A stretch of DNA of 37,506 nt from Chara braunii (lineage: Eukaryota; Streptophyta; Charophyceae; Charales; Characeae), in assembly GCA_003427395.1 (NCBI GenBank), contig BFEA01000297.1:468689-506194 (forward strand), given 5' to 3'. Below the pieces are notes generated by a model. The model made no database searches and was not told where the DNA came from. It saw only the letters and a list, made by a program, of their open reading frames with translations. Shown one piece after another: positions 1-8,553 of the stretch (positions are counted from its first letter, which is position 1; the number at the start of each line of letters is the position of its first letter). The translations under genes were made by a program, and so were the position numbers.

Positions 1-54
1 TTTTTTAATTTGGACCATTTCTCGATTTATGCGTGTCATCCTTGCGCAGGGGCC

Positions 55-86
<32 letters not shown>

Positions 87-104
87 ACGGATGTCCCGAA
101 GGAC
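1..104 (-). ncRNA. U6: U6 snRNA-like sequence, probable retrocopy
   Basis: On the minus strand the sequence starts at 104 with the 5' stem-loop GTCCTTCGGGAC. It carries the ATACAGAGA box, the AGC triad and the CCCCTGCGCAAGG internal stem region, and runs to GAAATGGTCC. This is the near full-length spliceosomal U6 RNA that pairs with U2 and the 5' splice site. A normal U6 gene ends in a T run. Here the end reads AAATTAAAAAA up to the window edge, an A-rich tail. No plant-type upstream element or TATA box is visible just 5' of it (right of 104). A retrocopy is therefore more likely than an active gene, though the body looks intact. Confidence 0.82.
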
Positions 105-364
105 TTGGGCGTGTTTTTCCTTTCTCCAATGTTTTCTCATTTTTCTTGTTCTTCTGATTGATCGAAGTGATGCTGGAGTCCTTCCAACACCCCGAGGATG
201 TGTGCCCATGCCTGCTCATCCACCACCGTTCTCGCGGGACACGACTCCGTGGGTGAGGTCCTCCTAGCAAAGAGGATTGAGTGAAGCTCCGTAGTCTGGA
301 TGGGTTTTAAGACAGATGATAGGGTCTGTCTTGAGCTGCTGTAATGTGTATGCTGCCTTAATCC

Positions 365-463
365 GGGGCTAGGTCCCACTTGCACGAATTAAGAGATACT
401 GACCGTAGATAGCAAAGATCAACGGCCGAAATCTCCTAATTTGCGCAAGTAGGACCTTGCCCC
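365..463. mobile_element. Foldback MITE, family A, copy 1
   Basis: A 99 bp inverted-repeat element. The left end GGGGCTAGGTCCCACTTGC mirrors the right end (reverse complement GGGGCAAGGTCCTACTTGC). The flanks are the direct repeat TTAATCC at 358-364 and 464-470, a 7 bp target-site duplication, so the ends are well fixed. It has no coding capacity and must have been moved by enzymes from elsewhere. Superfamily unassigned. Confidence 0.85.
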
Positions 464-470
464 TTAATCC

Positions 471-572
471 AGGGAGGAGTCCCACTTGGCCAGATTCTTC
501 ATTTTTGGCCGTTGATCTTCATGATCTACTGTCAGAAGTCGGCTGTTCCGCTAAGTGGGACTTGGGCTCGGG
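471..572. mobile_element. Foldback MITE, family B, copy 1
   Basis: About 102 bp. The left arm contains GAGTCCCACTTGG and the right arm, read in reverse complement, AAGTCCCACTTAG. The inner segment TGGCCGTTGATC is shared with family A. It abuts the family A copy, separated only by the latter's TTAATCC duplication. Confidence 0.75.
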
Positions 573-1417
573 TATTACTGTATGTGTATGGTGCGGCGAT
601 GTAATGCATTCCGCCATATATGATAATGGGGGGCAGTCAGGAGGGGGAGAGCTGTCATGGGCTGGAGCTGTGGAATGCAGCTGCAACTGTGAGATATCGT
701 TCTTTTTTGTGGCAAACGTCTCTGCTGTGAGTGATGGATGTCATAAAGGGTATGGGTGCCCTATGGGTTTTGCCTGTGTCTCCGGCCAGGCCCACAAATG
801 CATAGTGCAGTGCCGTTTCTGCTCGGCTGCTGAGCTGCACGGGTATTGTGTAAAGAGTGCCGCCGCCTGCCATGTACTACCGTCTTCTTCCCCCGAACAC
901 AACGCACCCCCATTTTGCCCTGTATCGGGCCGGATACATACCTTGTATACGTTCATTTTCAGGGTGCGTTATGTTCGGCGGAAGACGGTAGTTTGCCGTA
1001 CCAGTTTACCACCTGTGACGGGGGAAATCGCAATTGTCGCCGGCAGTGCACGAGTTTTTAAGTGGAGAACCGCTTGCTGGGTGCTGGCATGTCCTCGTGC
1101 AGTAATGTTCGGTCGTGCATTTGGGCCTGTCTGGACTCCGGGACAGGTGCAATCACGAGATATCGGCAGCTCATCAAGCGAGATGAGGACGGGAATAAAT
1201 GAATGGGAAATCTCCTGATCGTCGGGGAGAACGCGGGTGTACGAGTTAACCAATCAAGTTAGGGGTAGCAATTGCGAGACTGTTGTGCGTGCGTGGATGG
1301 AGAGTCCCAGTGAGGAGGGAGGAGGCGAGGGCCTGGGAAAGACGCGGAGAAAGAGTTGAAGGTAGGGGATGGGAAAGGGTGGGATGCATAAGAAGCGGGT
1401 GAGAAACACTGACGGAG
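573..1417. other. Stretch without a recognisable gene
   Basis: Apart from the hairpin at 877-991 I see no gene. A stop-free frame on the + strand (first ATG at 604, stop at 1218) crosses the hairpin and has no recognisable domain. It is discussed among the rejected items. Confidence 0.6.
877..991. repeat. Imperfect long inverted repeat (hairpin)
   Basis: The left arm CTACCGTCTTC...CGAACACAACGCACCC pairs with the right arm GGGTGCGTTATGTTCG...GAAGACGGTAG. The arms are about 40 bp around a loop of about 35 bp. It could be another foldback element; no flanking duplication was found. Confidence 0.7.
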
Positions 1418-1516
1418 ACCCAATTCCCACTCAGAAGGATTCTCGATTTCTGAACGATGATTCTGAAGATCGACGGTCAGAAATGAAGAATCCGGTCAGG
1501 TGGGAGTTGGCCTCGG
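1418..1516. mobile_element. Foldback MITE, family B, copy 2 (diverged)
   Basis: The left arm GACCCAATTCCCACTCAG pairs imperfectly with the reverse complement of the right arm (GAGGCCAACTCCCACCTGA). A further inner palindrome lies around GGATTCTCGATTTCTG and CAGAAATGAAGAATCC. It is more diverged than the other copies. Confidence 0.65.
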
Positions 1517-1586
1517 GAGTTGCGTAGGGACGGTGAACGGCCGAATGGAGAGGAAGTGACTGAGTGGACGGAGGAGGTTGCTGTGC

Positions 1587-1589
<3 letters not shown>

Positions 1590-1672
<83 letters not shown>
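1590..1672. repeat. Compound (GT)n(GA)n microsatellite
   Basis: About 50 bp of GT repeats pass directly into about 32 bp of GA repeats on the + strand. The same GT-then-GA arrangement recurs at 15296-15389. Confidence 0.95.
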
Positions 1673-1675
<3 letters not shown>

Positions 1676-2347
1676 GGCAGCTGTAATTCTGAGGTGGTTC
1701 ATTAGACGGTAACGGATTTCTTCCGCTCCTGGGTGCTTGTGATCGTGGTTGTGCTCGTCTATCGCTATCCTACCTCCTCTGCTGCGAGTTATGGAGGTTT
1801 CCACTATCTTTCCTTACGCCTTTGTCGGTACTCGCTTGTGTAGGTGGTCGACGTGAGGTGGTTTGGGGGGCGCGTACTGGTGAAGTGATTTTGTGGAGAA
1901 CAGGCCTTGCAATGGTCTTTGATTGTGGAGGATGCGCAATTTCGCATACAGCATCGACGTAATTGTCAAAGCCTGGGAGGGAATACTTGTTCTGAATCAG
2001 AAGTTGTTCTCGCCTGTCCGTGAGTGCCCAACGATCGTTGATTGTAGGGGATACGTTGTTGTCATTGCCTGCTAGAGAATACTTGTTCAGAAGCTGTATT
2101 CAGATGTCCCAGAAGCTGTATTCAGATGTCCCTCGAGCGCGTCCCCACCGTATTAAGACAGTCGTGGAGAGACAGTTCATATGTTTTTCTGAGTCCAACA
2201 GAGTGGTAGGATGCTAGACGAGCAAGCGCTGTTACGTCATTCGGGAAGACTAGAGATCCATGAAAGAACGGAACGAAGGCAGGCAAGGAGACTTGTACGG
2301 TAGCCTCCAAAGCGCGTCCAAACGGACCGTCCTGGGAGTAGTGTGCC
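1673..2347. other. Stretch without a recognisable gene
   Basis: I see only a perfect 22 bp tandem duplication at 2088-2131 (CAGAAGCTGTATTCAGATGT with CC). No conserved coding or RNA signature is visible. Confidence 0.6.
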
Positions 2348-2450
2348 GGCGCAAGGTCCCACTTGCACGCACGGATTAGGAGATTTCGGCCGTTGATCTC
2401 GGCTATCTACGGTCTTCTATCTCGAATTCGTGCAAGTGGGACCTAGCCCC
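2348..2450. mobile_element. Foldback MITE, family A, copy 2
   Basis: About 103 bp. The left end GCAAGGTCCCACTTGCACG mirrors the right end (reverse complement CTAGGTCCCACTTGCACG). The inner part has GGCCGTTGATC as in copy 1 but in the opposite orientation. No target-site duplication is evident. Confidence 0.78.
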
Positions 2451-2620
2451 CGGACTGCCAAGGGTACGATGTCCGTCGGCAAATGTGCTCATGTGGGGAG
2501 GGTAGTTATATGTTGAGCCATGTGGGGACGGTAGTTATATGTTGACACTACGGCTGAGCATATGTTAGATTTAGTGTTAACTTTATCGTTCTTCGAAAGC
2601 GGATAAGTCCTGAGATTATT

Positions 2621-2710
2621 TCTCGATTTATGCGTGTCGTCCTTGCGCAGGGGCCATGCTAATCTTATTTTCTCTGTATCGTTCCAATTTTAACGGATGT
2701 CCCGAAGCAC
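2621..2710 (-). pseudogene. U6: U6 snRNA retropseudogene with 17 bp target-site duplication
   Basis: Minus-strand U6 copy starting exactly at nucleotide 1 (2710). It carries one change in the 5' stem and an extra ATTTT between the ACAGAGA box region and the AGC triad (near 2667-2671). It is cut off after AAATCGAGA. It is flanked by perfect direct repeats of TAAGTCCTGAGATTATT at 2604-2620 and 2711-2727. These are a target-site duplication of the length made by LINE-type machinery. No A-tail is visible. The insertion and missing 3' end make function unlikely. Confidence 0.9.
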
Positions 2711-2802
2711 TAAGTCCTGAGATTATTGCGTTCACCAGGCACCCTTCTCACTGATTTTCGAAAGCGATTAGCACCTGACGTTACTGCAGTCGTCAGATTC
2801 CG

Positions 2803-2899
2803 GGGGCCAAGTCCCTCTTGCCCAGATCCTTCATTTCTGGCCCTTGATGGGCATAAGCTTTGGTAAATGCAGAATTGCGGCAAGTGGGACTTGGGCCCG
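2803..2899. mobile_element. Foldback MITE, family B, copy 3
   Basis: The left arm GGGGCCAAGTCCCTCTTGC mirrors the right arm (reverse complement GGGCCCAAGTCCCACTTGC). It lies directly against the next family A copy, suggesting insertion of one beside or into the other. Confidence 0.75.
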
Positions 2900-2998
2900 G
2901 GGGCTAGGTCCCACTTACACGAACTAAGCGATACTGACCGTAGATAGCAAAGATCAACGGCCAGAATCTCATAATCCGTGCGAGTGGGACCTTGCCCC
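2900..2998. mobile_element. Foldback MITE, family A, copy 3
   Basis: A 99 bp element nearly identical to copy 1 in length and sequence, including GATACTGACCGTAGATAG and AGATCAACGGCC. The left end is GGGGCTAGGTCCCACTT and the right end AGTGGGACCTTGCCCC. The flanking bases do not show the 7 bp duplication. Confidence 0.82.
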
Positions 2999-3218
2999 GG
3001 GAGATCTCGAACTAATGATCTTTTTTTTAAGTGTGTGCAATTAATTAAGCGGCAGGGCCTGCGGAGTGAGACAGCACCTTGCACGTACGAACGTCGGGAC
3101 GTTCCTGGACGCACGTGCATACCTTCGTTTTGTTTTTTTTTTCGCACGTGCATACTCGAGCAAGGACTTTCCTTTTCTTCTTTTTTTCTTCTGAAAATAC
3201 CAGTTCACATACTCGAGT

Positions 3219-3342
3219 AGGGGTGATAAGAGCAACTCGCCCTATCGGGTGTTTGGGGTTGCTCACAACTCTCCCTATCGGGCTTTCTGGTTGCTCCAAT
3301 CTATCTATTGGTGGGGAGCTACACCTGCTGGAAAACGGATCC
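3219..3342. repeat. Dispersed repeat R1, copy 1
   Basis: Starts with GGGGTGATAAGAGCAAC and ends with a core ATTGGTGGGGAGCTACACC then TGCTGGAAAACGG. The core recurs at 3436-3489, 8250-8300 and 34046-34120. The GCTCC...GGAGC pair around the core could form a short stem. Confidence 0.75.
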
Positions 3343-3435
3343 GGCGTATCTTTTATTTGTTTGTTTGTTTGTTTTTGTTTTTTTTTGTTGTTGTTTTTTT
3401 GGTTATTTGTTTTTTTGAACCACCAGTCTTACTAC

Positions 3436-3489
3436 CGGTGCACCAACCTATTGGTGGGGAGCAACGCCTGCTGGAAAACGGGTCCAGAG
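3436..3489. repeat. Dispersed repeat R1, copy 2 (core only)
   Basis: Core CCTATTGGTGGGGAGCAACG followed by CCTGCTGGAAAACGGGTCC, close to the first copy 100 bp upstream. Confidence 0.75.
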
Positions 3490-4036
3490 TCTTAGAGTGC
3501 GTCGGCTGCTGCTGCACGACTCCTCACATATACGAAAGGCAAAAAGGATGGCAATGTAGCTTTCCATCTTCTTTCGGAGGATTCAGTCTCATTTGGCACA
3601 TTCGGAGAGTAGTGGAGCGAGGCCCTTTGTTGACTGACTCTATCGGTATTCGTTGTTGAAGGAAAGATGCCATAAGCCTGTCATAGCATGTTTGTCGGGT
3701 GACTGTATGTGTCAGTGGCTATGTATAACGACACAGCGGAAAATGGGGAGTGTATCTTCAGCTAGAAGGTGGAAACATAGGCCTGATATATTTTTGTTTT
3801 TCTGACCCTTGGGGGTTGGTTGGTGGAGCGACGCCAAACGTAGGCCGTATGTAAAAAAAAAAAAAAAAACTTAGGCCTTGTGTATAAAGCGGTACAGGGC
3901 TGAAAAAGCAATTTCCGGGCAGTGCTCCGGTGGTGGTTGAGTTTGGGGTTAAAATGTCACGATGAATGACTGTGAACCTGAACCCGAACATAGCGACTCT
4001 CCAGGGCATACTCACGCTAGGAGTTTTTCTACGAAG

Positions 4037-4507
4037 CTCTGGACATGATTGTGGTCACATTCATCGGGGTATGGTCGTAATTACGGGCAGATACGTTTTG
4101 CAAAGTGCTTGTGTCAAGTTGTGTGAGTACTGGCCTTATGACGAGGTCCTTTGCGTGCTGCAGCCTGAGAGACGGTTGCGCTCCTATGGTAGCATAGGCT
4201 CTGCATTACTCTCACTAGTGTATGGCTTGCAGTACTCTCAAGGCATACTCACACACTATGACTTTTTTTACTAGACTCTGGATGTGATTGTGCTCAGATT
4301 CATCCAGGTCTGGCTGTAATAGCAGTCAGATACATTTAGGAAAGTCACACAGGCTGCGCGGTACTCTCAGCAGCATAATAGTGTGTAGGGCATGCTGTAC
4401 TCTCAGGGCACACACACCAGTACTCTTTGGACTGTGCTCTGGACGAGATTGCGGTCAGATGCATCCAGGTCTGGCCGTCGTTGCGGTCAGATCAATTTCA
4501 TGAAAGT
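4037..4507. repeat. Three diverged copies of a ~70 bp unit
   Basis: Copies begin with CTCTGGACATGATTGTGGTC at 4037, CTCTGGATGTGATTGTGCTC at 4276 and CTCTGGACGAGATTGCGGTC at 4437. Each runs on through CATCCAGGTCTGG-like sequence to GAAAGT. Spacers contain further partial repeats such as GTACTCTCA. No stable reading frame is shared. Confidence 0.75.
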
Positions 4508-5189
4508 GCGAATGTGAGTATGCCCTCAGTAGCATATAGAACTGGGGGCCACGCAGTACGCTCAGCACCATTGATAGGGAACGGACGTTGTGAGGAGGAC
4601 AGCTTTGTGGAACGGTTGCACAATTTGATGCGATCGAACAAAGTTTACTAGAGGAATATCGAGGTCGTCATTGCATGATGTGATTTGCAGTGTGCGGTAT
4701 CAAGAGGTGAAGTGAGTGGACTTCACCACGACAGTTGATGTGTCCTTCTCTTTTTGCCTCAACCTTTGGATGATCTGACCAGCCATAAAGTAAGTATACG
4801 GGTATCATGAAAGGGGTGGAAGTGGCAGGGGTCTTAAAATGTAAGTACTTGGCCCTGCTACAGGCCGTGGGAAAACATAGAATAAAAACGTTTCTAGTGG
4901 GATGGATTTGGGCGCTTCTGTAGTGGCCAGCACGTTTCCTAAAGTTGCGGCTTGTTTATGGGCAGGACTTTAGGAAGTACTGGTGGTTCAAAAGTCTTCC
5001 CATGGAAGGGTTGGAAAAGAAATGAATGGCTGGTACAGTGAGGGAGAGAGGACAAATCGATGCCTAATAGATGGGATGGAGAATGTGGAAGGGTGGTAAT
5101 GTAGAGGGAGCGAAACTGAATGTGAGTCTGAAAGCAGAAGACGGGGGAAGTTGAAGTTGCGCAGTACAGGTGGAATAGGGAAGAGAGAG

Positions 5190-5585
5190 GGTGAAAACCA
5201 CCTCCACGTGTATTATAATGCTATGCATAGAGAAAAGGCTAGCAAATGGAGAAAGTGAGAGCAAGAAATTTGAAGCGAGGAGAGTATGGGAAGGACGTAA
5301 TGAAATAACCCCCCAGAATAGAAGGGACTTTGTTTCTTTTTTTTTGTCGTTGAGAAATTGAAATGATGGAGAGTTGGGGGTGAAAATCACATGAGTAGCC
5401 CCCCAGAATAAAAGGGGCTTTTGTTTTCTTTTTTTTGAGAAATTGACATGATGGAAAGTTGGGGGTGAAAACCACATGAGTGCGTATTGTGCTGCAATGC
5501 ATAGAAACGAAGCTGGCAAATGAACGAAGGAAGTGAGAGAAAGAAACGGGAAAGCAAGGACAGCATCAGAAGGATGTAATGAAAC
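5190..5585. repeat. Diverged ~275 bp tandem duplication with an inner ~90 bp duplication
   Basis: GTGAAAACCACCTCCACGTG near 5191 recurs as GTGAAAACCACATGAGTGCG near 5467. Both are followed by ATGCATAGA, GCTAGCAAATG-like and AAGGA(C/T)GTAATGAAA blocks. Between them CCCCCCAGAATA...GAGAAATTGA(A/C)ATGATGG occurs twice (5310 and 5400). Confidence 0.75.
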
Positions 5586-5615
5586 AGAGATTATGGTGAG
5601 TTATTAATTTTATGG

Positions 5616-5739
5616 TTAAACCACCAGTACCTTACCTGTATATCGGCCATGGTGAATGGATTTGGACCAGAGCCGGCAGGTTTTACTCAGCGCTTTGCGG
5701 CACATATACGGCCGCGGCTCGGAGGTACTGGTGGTTTAA
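5616..5739. mobile_element. 124 bp MITE with perfect 16 bp terminal inverted repeats
   Basis: TTAAACCACCAGTACC at 5616-5631 is the exact reverse complement of GGTACTGGTGGTTTAA at 5724-5739. Inner sequences TGTATATCGGCC and GGCACATATACGGCC extend the foldback. The outermost TTAA on each side could be a TTAA target duplication (piggyBac-like) or part of the ends; the single copy does not decide. Confidence 0.82.
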
Positions 5740-6765
5740 TATCTGCACTTAGATATCTGGAAGGAACTGGATGGAGCTAGTCCGCTGCTCAATCAGGGGT
5801 GAGGAGCTGGGATATGCGGGCGTTTGTAGCTGGCAGAGGGGGACTGAATGAGGAGGGTGGGTGGGTGGGTGAGGGAGCATTTGATTGATTAGACTAGGGA
5901 ATCTGGGTGTTTTGAAGCTCAGTGAGGGCCATGACTGCTTTTTCACTTGGAGGATGAGAATATGCCAGAGGAGGAGAATATGGCGAGGGCCATGGATGCT
6001 ATTTCCCGTGCGGCCAGGCAAGGTTCCTTGTTATGTTTGTGAAGGAAAGTATCGTCACAAGTAGAAAAACGCTATGCCGATGTGTTGTCCCCTAGTCTTT
6101 GGAAGTGCTGCATCCGCAATGAAGGCATCATCATGGTTTTTTTTTAGGTTTGGTTTGCAAAGAGGAGCAGACTTCTTGTCCTTGTTGTTTGACATAAAAT
6201 AATATGTTCTAGATGTCCTTGTTGCAAATTCTGTAGCACCTGTCATGGTAGATATTTGAAAAACAGACCACATATTCGTTTTGATTGAGTGGGGCCCTCG
6301 TGTGGAGTTTTGCCAAGGACTGTGGTTTACCGTATCGTAGAGGGAAACATTTGGGGGGGCAATTTTGGGAATTGCGCACAGACAACAGGCTGTACGCAGC
6401 TTGGGAAGACGCGCTACCAGTGCCGAGTAGTCTGCCCAAACAAGTCTTCCTGGTATTTAGTTATTACACATTGAAGTAGTGGGTAGCTCCATTGCATTGG
6501 GAATTTGAGGCGCCTGGCTTGGTCGATCAGGTGTGACCACACGATTTGCTCCTGGCTCAGTAAACAGTCAGTTCTGGGGAATTACGATTATTGCGTGGGT
6601 GGCTTGACAAAGGAGTTTAGGGAGACATCGCCCATTTTTTCCGTGCCCTCTGCATATTTGTTAGTTGCAAATTTATATCACCATTCGGGGTGGGTGCAAA
6701 ACATCTGTTGCATGGCATTGCAAACCGTGTAGCTTTGCTGTAGCCTGACAAAGTCCTAGCATGAC

Positions 6766-6767
<2 letters not shown>

Positions 6768-6802
<35 letters not shown>

Positions 6803-6810
6803 CCCCCCCC
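6768..6810. repeat. (CT)n microsatellite followed by C10
   Basis: About 33 bp of CT repeat then ten C. The C-run/CT pairing recurs at 36929-37013 in the opposite order. Confidence 0.95.
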
Positions 6811-8249
6811 TGTGGCAAACCGTTGTACGGATCCGACACGTGTGGAAATCTTGCATCTGGATCCTGGGTGTTGGTAGCCTGTTGTCACATGACACGACAA
6901 ATGGAAATTGTGATTTTGTGCCGAGAACTTCATGTTGAACAGAGTCGTAAAGCTGAACCCATCAGGACTACTGAATCCATTGCCCTTTTTGGTGGAGACG
7001 GTCTGGATTGAGCAAGACCTCGTTTCCACCCTGATAGGGGAGGAAAATAATTCTTGCAGTGGTTGGTTCGCCCTTCCCTACTTTGAAGAGGGGAAAATAA
7101 ATCGTGACATGGAAAACTTGGGGGTGCCGGCTCCAATAACTAAGCTTACCAGAGTTGCCCCCTGAGGATTTCAGAAAGTGTCATTGGATGCCCGCTTCTG
7201 CCACTCTTTGAGAAGTGGGCCCCTTGGAGGTCTCGGAGTCGTACAAGGCTCCGTGGTATCTTTGGATTAGAAACAAGCAGCATCGCTTGCCTACGAGGTG
7301 AGCTGACATATGCATGTTGACACGCGGAGTGTTATTATTGCTTTTGTTTTATCATTGAGGAACTGGGACAAGATCTTTGAGAATTGCTGTCCGGTGCACG
7401 TAATTCAATTCCGAGTGCCATGGAGCATTCTCGTTGGTCCCCTACTTCCTGGTACTCCAATCATTCAGAAGGGCACTTTATATCGATGAGTTGTAGTGAA
7501 ACCTAAGACTCAATCAAAGAAACCTTGTAAAGGAAAGTGGACCATCTTTTGTCTGTCTTCCATTGGAGGCCACGATCCTGTGCAAGTGGTAGCACTGAAC
7601 ATGATGTTATGCAAAGAGTTCAAATAATGGGCTGCCTGGCCGTAGGTTCCCGCATTATGCTTGCCTCTTGTGATGAGTGAGTGGATGTTCTCTCTATTGG
7701 CCTTGAACTCTTGAGCAGGACCCTATGCAACCTTGAGGCTGACTCTTGTGGATCTTACGTAGTGTGACGATTATCCATTCGTGGACCCGTGTATCTGTAA
7801 TGTTCTTATTCCATTGTGGTGACATTGGGCTTCGCTCCACTACATAACACTCTACATGCATTTGGACGCTTTCTGGACCTGATACCTTCAAAATGTTAGA
7901 CTCGTTTGGAAGGACCTGGTCCAGAGAGCGTCAAAGGCATGTAGAGTGTTGTGTACAGGAGCCAGGCCCTTTGCTCTATTGTGCACTGTGGTAAGAATGC
8001 GGCGTTGCGGTGTCCCAAAAATAAAACAGCATATTGAAGTAATAAATTTTGAGTCTGGACTTTTTTTTTCAAAGTCGGTCTGTAAAAATTCCTTGAAATC
8101 CAGTTTGTAGATGTTACCTTAGCTGAATGGTGCACAAATTTCCGTAAAATGATTAAATTGTTTGTGTTTTTCTTTTCTTTCAATTTGTGGGGCTCATGTG
8201 ACATGGTCCTTCGTTAAGTGTGCCATACTTTCTTTTGATTTCTTTTTGG

Positions 8250-8300
8250 GTGCTCCAGTCTATTGCTGGGGAGCAGCACCTGCTGGAAACTGGGTCCAGC
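8250..8300. repeat. Dispersed repeat R1, copy 3
   Basis: GTGCTCCAGTCTATTGCTGG, then GGAGCAGCACCTGCTGGAAA and CTGGGTCCAGC. It matches the R1 core and lies about 190 bp before NEK exon A. Confidence 0.75.
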
Positions 8301-8486
8301 TTCCCATCTGTGGATTTTGCATGCACAAGGGTTAAGGAAAAAATTGAAAATAGAAAAGTACGGGTTGTCGTTCGCAGTTGGTTCGTTGGTTTGCAGTTCT
8401 GTCTGTTGATTGCACATGACTGAAGATTTGGCTTGGCTTGGCTTTTGGTTATTTTGACTCTGTGAATAACCATCCTTGCTTAGTAG

Positions 8487-8553
8487 GTATGTTATGAAGA
8501 AGATCAGACTTGCCAGGCAAAGCGAGAGGTCAAGAAGATCTGCACATCAGGAG
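8487..8553 (+). CDS. NEK: NEK exon A: ATP-anchoring lysine and alpha-C helix
   Basis: After one leading G (phase carried from an upstream exon) the frame reads [18 protein letters not shown] then AHQE. The first K of VMKK is the expected ATP-anchoring lysine. The last codon GAG is the expected alpha-C glutamate. The donor is GTAAGT at 8554. The acceptor is a tandem TAGTAG, so the exon may start at 8484 or 8487. I chose 8487 because it leaves G+TAT, which completes a Lys-Tyr join usual in the family if the previous exon ends in AA. The exon coding the glycine-rich loop was searched for upstream and not found. Confidence 0.9.

Larger units (their letters stand above)
3414..4992. mobile_element. 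Possible 1.58 kb element bounded by 14 bp inverted repeats
   Basis: TTTGAACCACCAGT at 3414-3427 is matched perfectly by its reverse complement ACTGGTGGTTCAAA at 4979-4992. The same end motif bounds the compact element at 5616-5739 and the copy at 16939-17126, so it is a real transposon end. That these two ends belong to one element is an inference. No transposase frame is visible inside. A second inner palindrome (TTCCTAAAGT / ACTTTAGGAA) lies at 4936-4976. Confidence 0.4.
5740..8486. other. Stretch without a recognisable gene, upstream of NEK exon A
   Basis: This must be intron or 5' flank of the kinase gene, because exon A opens in the middle of a codon. I searched the + strand for an IGKGxFG-type glycine loop and found none. 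It contains the CT/C microsatellite at 6768-6810 and one R1 repeat copy at 8250-8300, and otherwise no recognisable signature. Confidence 0.6.

Noticed and set aside
457-1218. A 254-codon stop-free frame on the + strand, rich in Cys
   Set aside because: It opens at TTG rather than ATG (first ATG at 604), begins inside a MITE end, crosses another MITE and the 877-991 hairpin, and shows no domain. Its length is somewhat surprising but not enough to call a gene.
6005-6060. GCAAGGTTCCTTGTTATG as a possible glycine-loop exon for NEK
   Set aside because: No frame gives GKGSFG-like sequence with a following splice donor, and stops intervene.
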